This document shows positions 29,401 to 38,400 of a stretch of DNA of 64,000 nucleotides, in pieces (positions within the stretch are counted from its first letter, which is position 1; every line of letters starts with the position of its first letter). This stretch comes from CAVQZA01 sp963718355 (GTDB lineage Bacteria; Actinomycetota; Thermoleophilia; Gaiellales; Gaiellaceae). Below the pieces are notes generated by a model that was given only the letters and a program-made list of their open reading frames with translations, was not told the origin of the DNA and searched no databases. The stretch lies in NCBI GenBank assembly GCA_963718355.1, contig CAVQZA010000010.1, positions 186,001-250,000 on the forward strand, given 5' to 3'. Both the position numbers and the translations under genes were made by a program.

Positions 29401-32400
29401 GAGCCCGCGGTCTTCAACGTGTAGAGGTTCGTGAAGGTGTGGACGCCCGCGTCGCCGGCGACGAAGGTGTAGTTGCCCGGCAGCACGGCGGCGCCGTCCG
29501 TCGAGGTGAAGGCGGCGGTGCCGAGGTAGCCCGTGGCCGTGTTGCCGAATGCGTCCTTGGCGGTGACGGTGACCGAGCCCGTGGTGCCGGCCGTGACCGA
29601 GGCGGGAGTGCCGGAGAGCGTGAACGTCGCGGCGGCCGCCGGGTTGACGGTGATCGCTGCGCTCGTGCCGGTGATCGTCGCGGTGACGGTGTCGGTCGCC
29701 GTGACCGTCCGCGAGCCGACGGTCTTCAGCGTGTAGGCGTTGGTGAAGGTGTGGACGCCAGCGTCGCCCGCGACGAACGCGTAGTTGCCCGGCAGCACGG
29801 CGGCGCCGTCCGTCGACGTGAACGCGACGGTGCCCAGGTAGCCGGTGGCGACGTTGCCGAAGGTGTCCTTCGCCGTGACGACGACGGTCGCGGTGGTGCC
29901 GGCCGTGACCGAGGCGGGAGTCCCGGAGAGGGTGAGGTTGACGGCGGCCGCCGCGTTGACGGTGATCGCGGCGCTCGTGCCGGTGATGGTCGCGGTGACG
30001 GTGTCGGTCGCGGTGACCGTCCGCGAGCCGGACGTCTTCAGGGTGTAGAGGTTCGTGAAGGTGTGGGCGCCCGAGTCGCCGGCGACGAAGGTGTAGTTGC
30101 CCGGCAGCACCGCGGCGCCGTCGGTCGAGGTGAACGCGACCGTGCCGAGGTAGCCGGTGACGGTGTTTCCGAAGGCGTCCTTGGCGGTGACGGTGACGGA
30201 GCCGGTGCTGCCTGCGGTGAGGGAGGCGGGCGTGCCGGTCAGGCTCAGCGTCGCAGCCGCCGCCGGGTTGACGGTGATCGCCGCGCTCGTGCCCGTGATC
30301 GTGCCGGTGACGGTGTCCGTCCCCGTGATCGTGCGCGAGCCCGCAGTCTTCAGCGTGTACAGGTTCGTGAAGGTGTGGACGCCCGCGTCGCCGGCCGTGA
30401 ACGTGTAGTTGCCCGGCAGCACGGCGGCGCCGTCGGTCGAGGTGAAGTGGACGATCCCGAGGTAGCCCGTCGCGGTGTTGCCGAACGCGTCGAGCGCGGT
30501 GATCGTGACCGAGCCGGTGTTGCCCGCGGTGACCGAGGCCGGAGTGCCCGAGAGCGCCAGCGTCGCGGCGGCGGCCGGGTTGACGGTGATCGCCGCGCTC
30601 GTGCCGGTGATCGTGCCGGTGACGGTGTCGGTGCCGGTGAGCGTCCGGGAGCCGGCGGTCTTCAGCGTGTACGCGTTGGTGAACGTGTGCACGCCCGCGT
30701 CGCCCGCGACGAAGGTGTAGTTGGCCGGAAGCACGCCCGCGACGTCGGTCGAGGTGAAGTGGACGGTGCCGAGGTAGCCCGTCGCGGTGTTGCCGAACGC
30801 GTCGAGCGCGGTGACCGTCACCGAGGCCGTCGTACCGGCGGTGACCGAGGCCGGCGTCGCGGTAAGCGTCAGCGTCGCGGCGGCGGCCGGGTTGACCGTG
30901 ATCCCGGCGCTCGTGCCGTTGATCGTGCCGGTGACCGTGTCGGTGCCCGTGAGCGTGCGCGAGCCGGCGGTCTTCAGCGTGTACGCGTTGGTGAACGTGT
31001 GGACGCCGTTGTCGCCGGCGACGAACGTGTAGTTCACCGGCAGCACGGCCGCGCCGTCGGTCGAGGTGAAGTGGACGGTGCCGAGGTAGCCCGTCGCGGT
31101 GTTCCCGTAGGCGTCCTTCGCCGTGACGGTGACCGAGCCGGTATTGCCCGCGGTGACCGAGGCCGGCGTCGCCGTCAGCGCGAGGGTCGCCGTCGCCGCC
31201 GGGCTCACGACCACGCTGAGCCGGTCGCCGCCGGCGGCGGTGATCGTGCCGTCGTTCGCGACGATCAAAGCGGTCTCGACGTTGTAGAGCTTCATCAGGC
31301 CGGATGCGACGCCGTTCGTGAACGTGAGCGAGGTGTTGGCCGCGCCGAAGGGCTGGTCGACGGCGAGGCGGTCGCGGAACGTCGGCGCGGTGACCGGGCC
31401 GGGAGAGATGCTCGCGCCCGTGAAGGTCAGCGTGTGGTTGCCGGTGTAGGCGGTTGCCGTGTTGCCGTACGGGTCGGTCGCGGTCACGGTCACGGTCTGG
31501 GAGCCGCCCGCAGTCTGCGCGCCGGTGCCGGTCACGACCAGGCGGGAGGCGGTCGCGGGGCCGACCACGAGCGATGCGTTGCCCGACAGCGTGCCGTCGC
31601 CGACCGCGACGGTCGGGCTCTCGACCTTGTAGAGCTTCATCACGCCGCCCGCGGTTGCGACGCCGTTCGTGAACGTGATCGTGGTCGCCGTGCCGAAGTT
31701 CACCGGCGTGGCCGTCTTGTCGGTCACGGTCGGGGTGGTGGCCGGGTTGGTCGAGTTGTTGGCGCCGCTGAAGGTCAGGATCTTGTCGCCCGTGTACGTG
31801 GTGACGGTGCGGCCGCCGGCGTCCACTGCGGTGAGCGTCAGGGTGTCCGCGGCACCGGGTGCAGGCGTCCCCGACGCGGGCACGATCGTGAGCGCGGTCG
31901 CCGGGCCGAAGATGTCGACGTTCGCCGCCGGGCTACCCGGCGCCGTGTCCTTGATCGTCGCAACGTTGAAGCTGGCTGCGGGGTATGTGGCGGCGACCGG
32001 GTTCGTGACGCCGCCGATCGTCAGTGTTCCGGCGCTCGAGGCCGCGAGCGCGCACCCGGCGCCCGCGAGCGTGATCGTCACCGTCGTCCCGTTCGTGGCC
32101 CCGGTTGCCGTGCAGCTCGTGTAGCCGGCGCCCGTGAGGGTGATCGTCGGCGCTGCCGTGATCGTGAACGCGGCGGGGAAGACGACCGCGATGGTGTCGC
32201 CGGCCGCGAGCGGAGCGCCGGCGGTCGTGGTGAACGCTGCCGTCCAGGTCACGCCCAGGGCGAGCGCGGCGCGGGTCGTCGCTGTGAACGTCACGGCGGT
32301 CGGGGCGGTGGCCGGAGCGATCACGACGTTCGAAGCGGGGCTGGCCGGAACCGTGTCGGCGCTCGTGACGACGGACATGTTCGCGGCGGCGATCGTCTGC

Positions 32401-35400
32401 GCCGGCGGGTTCGTGACGCCGGCGATCGTGAGCGCGCCGTTGCCGCTCGCCGCGAGCGCGCACCCGGCGCCGACGAGCGTGATCGTCACCGTCGGGCCGG
32501 TGGAGGAGCCACTCGTGTCGGCGGCCGTCGCCGTGGCGGTGCAGCCCGAGTATCCGGCGCCCGTGAGCGTGATCGTCGGGTTGGACGGGATCGAGAAGCC
32601 GGCAGCGAAGTTGACCACGATCGTGTCGCCCGCCTTGAGCGCGCCGCTGGCGCTTGCGGTGTAGCCGACCGTCCATGTGCCGCGCGCAGTGCCGGTCTGC
32701 GGCGCACCCGTGAAGGAGACGGCGCTCGGGCTCGTGGCAGGGGCGATCACGACGTTGGCGGCCGGGCTCGCGGTGGCGGTGTCGGCGCTAGTCGTGACCG
32801 TGAAGTTGGAGGCGGTGATCGTCCCGGCAGGCGGGTTGATGATCCCGGCGATCGTGAGCGCGCCGTTCGCGCCGTTGGCGAGTGCACAGCCGGCGCCGCC
32901 GAGCGTGACGGTGACCGTAGGCCCGGTGCTCGAGCCGCTCGTCGTCGTCGTGACGGCGGTGGCGGTGCAGCCCGCGTAGGCGCCGGTGAGCGCAATCGTC
33001 GGGTTCGTCGGAATCGAGTAGCCCGCCGCGAAGCCGATCGTGATCGTGTCGCCTGTCTTGAGCGCACCACCGGCGCTGGCGGTGTAGCCGACCGTCCACG
33101 TCGCGCGGGAGTTGCCGGTCTGCGGCGCGCCGGTGAACGAGACTGCCGCCGGGGCGGTGGCGGCGGCGATCACGACGTTGCCGGCCGGGCTCGCGGGCGT
33201 CGTGTCCGCGCTGGTGGCGACCGTGAGGTTGGCGGGCGTGATCGTCTGAGCCGGCGGGTTGGCGATGCCTGCGACGGTCAGCGCGCCGTTGCCGGCCGCG
33301 GCCAGCGCGCAGGTGCCGCCGTTGTTGGCGAGCGTGACCGTGACCGTTGGCCCGGACGATGATCCGTTCGTTCCTGTGGTGACGGCGGTCGCGGAGCAGT
33401 TCGCGTAGCCGGCGCCTGTGAGCGCGATGGTCGGTGTGGCGGGGATCGAGAAGCCGCTTGCGAAGAGGAGCGTGATCGTGTCACCGGTCTTGAGCGCGCC
33501 GCCGGCGCTCGCGGTGAAGCCGATCGTCCAGGTCGAGCGGGCGTAGCCGCTCTGCGGGACACCGGTGTACGAGACGGCAGTCGGCGTGGTCGCGGCCGAG
33601 ATCACGACGTTGCCGGCCGGGCTCGCGGGGATCGTGTCGGCGCTCGTGGCGAGGGTCAGGTTCGCCGCCGTGATCGTCTGCGCCGGCGGGTTCGTGAGCC
33701 CGACGATCGTGAACGCGCCGTTGCCGCTGTTCGCGAGGGCGCAGGCGCCGCCGTTGTTGGCGAGGGTCAACGTAACCGTGGGGCCTGTCCCCGAGCCCGT
33801 GGTGTCGGCGGTGACTGCGCTCGCGCTACAGTTCGAGTAGCCGGCGCCGGTGAGTGTGATGGTGGGCGTCGCCGGGATCGTGAAGCCGGTGGCGAAGACC
33901 ACCGAGATCGTGTCGCCAGCCCGTAGTGAGCCGGTCGCGGTGGCTGTGTAGCCGATCGTCCAGGTTGAGCGGGCGTTGGCGCTCTGAGGTGTGCCCGCGA
34001 AGGAGACGGCGGTTGGAGCCGTTGCGGCGGCGATCACGACGTTGGCGGCAGGGCTTGCGGCCACCGGGTCCGTACTTGTCAGGAGCGTCAGGTTGGCGGC
34101 GGTGATCGTCTGGGCCGGCGGGTTCGTGATTCCATCGATCGTCAGCGCGCCGCTGGCGCCGGTCGCGAGTGCGCAGGTGCCGCCGTTGTCGGCGAGCGTG
34201 ACCGTCACGGTCGGCCCGGTGCCTGAGCCGCTCGTCGAGGCGGTCGACCCGGTGGCAGAGCAGTTCGTGTATGCACCAGTCAGCGTGATCGTCGGCGTGA
34301 GGGGAACCGTGAAGCCGCTCGAGAAGGCGATCGTGATCGTGTCGTCCGCGCGCAGCTGGCCGGTGCCGCTCGAGGTGAAGCCGACCGACCAGGTCGAGCG
34401 GGTGTTGGCCTTCTGCGGTGAGCCCGCGAACGTAACGGTCGTCGGGGTGGTGCCGGCGGCGATTACGACGTTCGCGGCGGGGCTCGCCACGACGGTGTCG
34501 GCGCTCGTCTTCACGGTCAGCTGGTTCGCGGTGATCGTCGTGGCGATCACGTTCTGCACCCCGGCGATGGTCAGCGCGCCGCTCGCGTTGTTGGCGAGGG
34601 CGCAGGTGCCGCCGCTGTCGGCCAGCGTGATCGTGACGGTCGGGCCCGAGTTGAGGGCCTGCGTGCTGGTGGTGTTCGCGGTCGTCGCCGTGGCCGAGCA
34701 GTTCACGTAGGCGCCGGTGAGCGCGATCGTCGGGGTGGCCGGGATCGCGAAGCGGGCGGAGTACCCGACGGTGATCGTGTCGCCGGTCCTGAGCGCGCCG
34801 GTCGCGCTGGTGGTGAAGCCGATCGTCCAGGTCGAGCGGGCGCGGTCGGTCTGCGGTGAGCCGGAGAAGCTGACCGCGGTCGGGGAGGTGGCGGCGGCGA
34901 TCACGACGTTGCCCGCGGGGACGCCGGGCGCCGTGTCGGTGCTCGTCGCGACCGTCATGTTGGCGGCGGTGATCGTCTGTGCCGGCGGGTTGATCACTCC
35001 GGCGATCGTGAGCGCGCCGTTGCCGGCGTTCGCGAGGGAGCAGGCGCCGCCGTTGTTCGCGAGCGTGATCGTGACCGTCGGCCCGGTGGCCGAACCGCCG
35101 GTGGGGGCGGTCGTCGCGGTCGCGGAACAGTTCGTGTAGCCGGCGCCGGTCAGCGTCACGGCCGGGGTGTTCGGGAGCGAGAAGTCTGCGCCGAAGCCGA
35201 GGTTGATCGCGTCGCCGGCCCTGAGGGTGCCGCTCGCGCTGGACGTAAACCCGACCGTCCAGGTCGAGCGTGCGCCTCCGGTCTGAGCCGAGCCGGCGAA
35301 CGAGACGGCGGTCGGCGTCGTCGCGGCGGCGATCACGACGTTGGCGGCGGGGCTGGCCGGAGCGACGTCGTCACTCGTCACGACGGTGAAGTTCGTGTTC

Positions 35401-38400
35401 GCGAACGTGGCGGCCGGCGGGTTGACGACGCCGGCGACGGTGAAGGCACCGGACTGCCCGGCGGCCAGGATGCAGGACGCGCCCGAAAGCGTGACGGTCA
35501 GGGTCGTGCCCGACGCCGCTCCGGACGCCGAACAGGTCGTGTAGCCCGCGCCGGTGAGTGTGATCGTCGGCGTGGCCGGAAGCGAGAAGCCCGCCGGGAA
35601 GGTGGCCACGATCGTGTCGCCGTTGAGCAGGGCGCTGGTCGCGGTGAAGCCGACCGTCCAGGTGGAGCGGGCGCTTCCGGTCTGCGGCGAGCCTGTGAAC
35701 GACACGGCGGTCGGAGTGGCGGCCGCGAGGATCGTGACCGGGGTCGCGCTTGCGGCGATCGAGTCGTTGCTCGTCTTGACGGTCTCGGTCGACGAGCCGG
35801 GGGACGAGTTCGTGATACCCGCGATCGTCAGCGTCGCCGGCGTCGTGCCGGTGAGCGAGCAGGTGCCGCCGTTGTTGGCGAGGGTGATCGTCACGACGGC
35901 TCCGGCGCCTCCCGTGGCGGTGGCCGAGCAGTTCGAGAAGCCGGCGACGAGGTTGACCACGGGGACCGCCGGAATCGAGAAGCCCGTGGTGAAGGTGGTG
36001 GTGATCTGGTCGCCGCTGCGAAGCCCGCCGGTCGCGGTCGGCGTGAAGTTCACGGTCCAGGTTGCGCGGGCGTACGCAACCAGCGTCGTTGCGCTGACGG
36101 TGACCCCGGTCGGCGACCCTGCGGACAGGATCGTCACGACGGCCGCGTTGGCGGCTGTCGTGTCGGCGCTCGTCTTGATGGTCTCGGTAGACGGGCCGGT
36201 CGTGGCCGTGTTCGTGATCCCGGCGATCGTGAAGGTCGCCGGGATGATGTCGCCGACGTTGCACGTGCCGCCGAAGTCGGCGAGCGTGATCGTCGCAACG
36301 GTGCCGACGCCGTTGACGGTCGCCGAGCAGTTGCTGAAGCCGCCGAGCAGCTGGACGGTCGTCGCCGTCGCGGTGTTGAACCCCGCGGAGTACGTGACCG
36401 TGATCGTGTCGCCCGTCTGGAGCGAGCCCGTCGCGCTCGTCGTGAAGTTGCCTGTCCAGGTTGCGACCCGGCTTGCGATCAGCGTGCTGGCGCCGACGGT
36501 GACGGCGGTCGGAGTCGTCGTCGCCGAGATCACCGGGGCGACGCCGACGTTGGCGGCGGCGGTGTCGGCGCTCGTCTTGACCGTCCAGTTGGCCGCGGCG
36601 GGTGCGCCCGCGGCGCCGGCGGTGACGCCGAGCACCTGGATCTGGGCGACGGCGCTGTCGGCCAGGGTGCAGACGCCGCCGTTGTCGGCGAGGGTGATCG
36701 TGACGGTGGTGGACGCGCCGACCGCGGAGCCGATCGCGCAGTGGGCGAAGCCGTGGGTGAGGAGCACGGTCGGGCTGGCGGGGATGGTGAAAATCGAGGT
36801 CGCGTTCGGGAAGGCGATCGTCATCGTGTCGCCCGCCTGGAGGGAGCCGTTCGCCGTGGTGGTGAAGCCGACCGTCCAGGTTGCGCGCGCGTTCGCGGCG
36901 AGCGTGGTGGCGCTGAAGCTGACGGCGGTGGGGGAGGTCGCGGCGCCGATCACGGGCGCGACGCCGACGTTGGCGGCCGCGGTGTCGGCGCTGGTCTTGA
37001 CCGTCCAGTTGGCTGCGGCCGGGGCACCGGCGGCTCCCGCGGTGATCCCGAGGATCTGAACCTGGGCCACCGCGGTGTCCGGCAGGGTGCAGATTCCGCC
37101 GCTGTCGGCGAGAGTGATCGTGACGGTGGTTGACGCGCCGACCGCGGAGCCGATCGCGCAGTTGGCGAAGCCATGGGTGAGGAGGACGGTCGGGCTGGCC
37201 GGGACGTTGAAGATCGAGGTCGCGTTCGGGAATGCGATTGTGATCGTGTCGCCCGTCTGGAGGGAGCCGGCCGCGGTGGCGGTGAAGCCGACGGTCCATG
37301 TCCCACGCGCGTTGGCGGCGAGTGTGGTGGCGGCGAAGCTGACGGCGGTGGGGCTGGTCGGTGCCGCGATCACGGGCGCGACGCCGACGTTGGCGGCGAC
37401 GGTGTCGGCGCTCGTCGTGACGGTCCAGTTGGCGGCGGCGGGGGCACCGGCTGCGCCGGCGACGATTCCAAGAACCTGAACGCTCGTGGCGGTGCCGGCG
37501 GACACGATGCAGACACCGCCGCTGTCCGCGAGAGTGATCGTGACCACGGTGGCTGTCCCGGTCGCCGAGGCGATCCCGCAGTTGGTGAAGTTCTTCGTGA
37601 GCAGGACCGTCGGGCTGGCCGGGACGGTGAAGATCGACGTGGCCGCCGGGAAGTGGATCGCGATCGTGGCACCTGCGCGGAGCGACCCGCTGGCCGTTGT
37701 GGTGAAGCCGACGACCCAGGTCGCCCGAGCGTTGGCGGACAACGTCGTGGCGCCGAAGGTGACGGCGGTGGGAGTGGTCGCTGCACCGATCACGGGCGCG
37801 ACGCCGACGTTCGCGACGGCGGTGTCGGCCGTGGTCTTGACCGTCCAGTTGGCTGCCGTCGGGGAGCCTGCCGCGCCGGCCGTGATGCCCTTGATCTCGA
37901 GCGTCGCCGGGGTGGCGTTCGGCAGGGCGCAGGGGCCGCCGTTGTCGGCGAGGGTGATCGTGACCACCGTGCCGGCCCCGGTCGCGGTTCCGATCGCGCA
38001 GTTCTTGAAGCCCGACTTTAGGGTGACGCTCGGGCTGGCCGGGACGGTGAAGATCGAAGTGACGGCGGGAAAGGCGATCGTGATGGTGTCGCCGGCCTGC
38101 AGGTAGCCGCTCGCGGTCGGCGTGAAGCCGACGGTCCAGCTCCCGCGAGCGTTCGCGGCCATCGTCGTGGAGGTGAACGTGACGGCGGTCGGGGAGGTCG
38201 CGGCGCCGATCACGGGGGCAGCGGCGGGGTTGGCCGCCGTCGTGTCGTTGCTGGTGCTGACCTTCCAGAGGTTGGCGGCGGGGGCTCCGGCGGCGCCGGA
38301 GGTGACGCCGAGAATCTGCACCGAGACGTTGACGGTGCCGTTGGCGATGAAGCAGGAGCTCGTGCTGTCGGCGAGCGTGATCGTGACGGTCTGACCGGCG

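Noticed and set aside
15315..33362. Very long plus-strand reading frames opposite the giant gene (15315-22595, 24231-28466, 29199-33362)
   Set aside because: They encode low-complexity Arg/Gly/Asp/Val/Ala strings without any domain, and their period mirrors the minus-strand repeats. They are the expected by-product of high GC and repeated codons.
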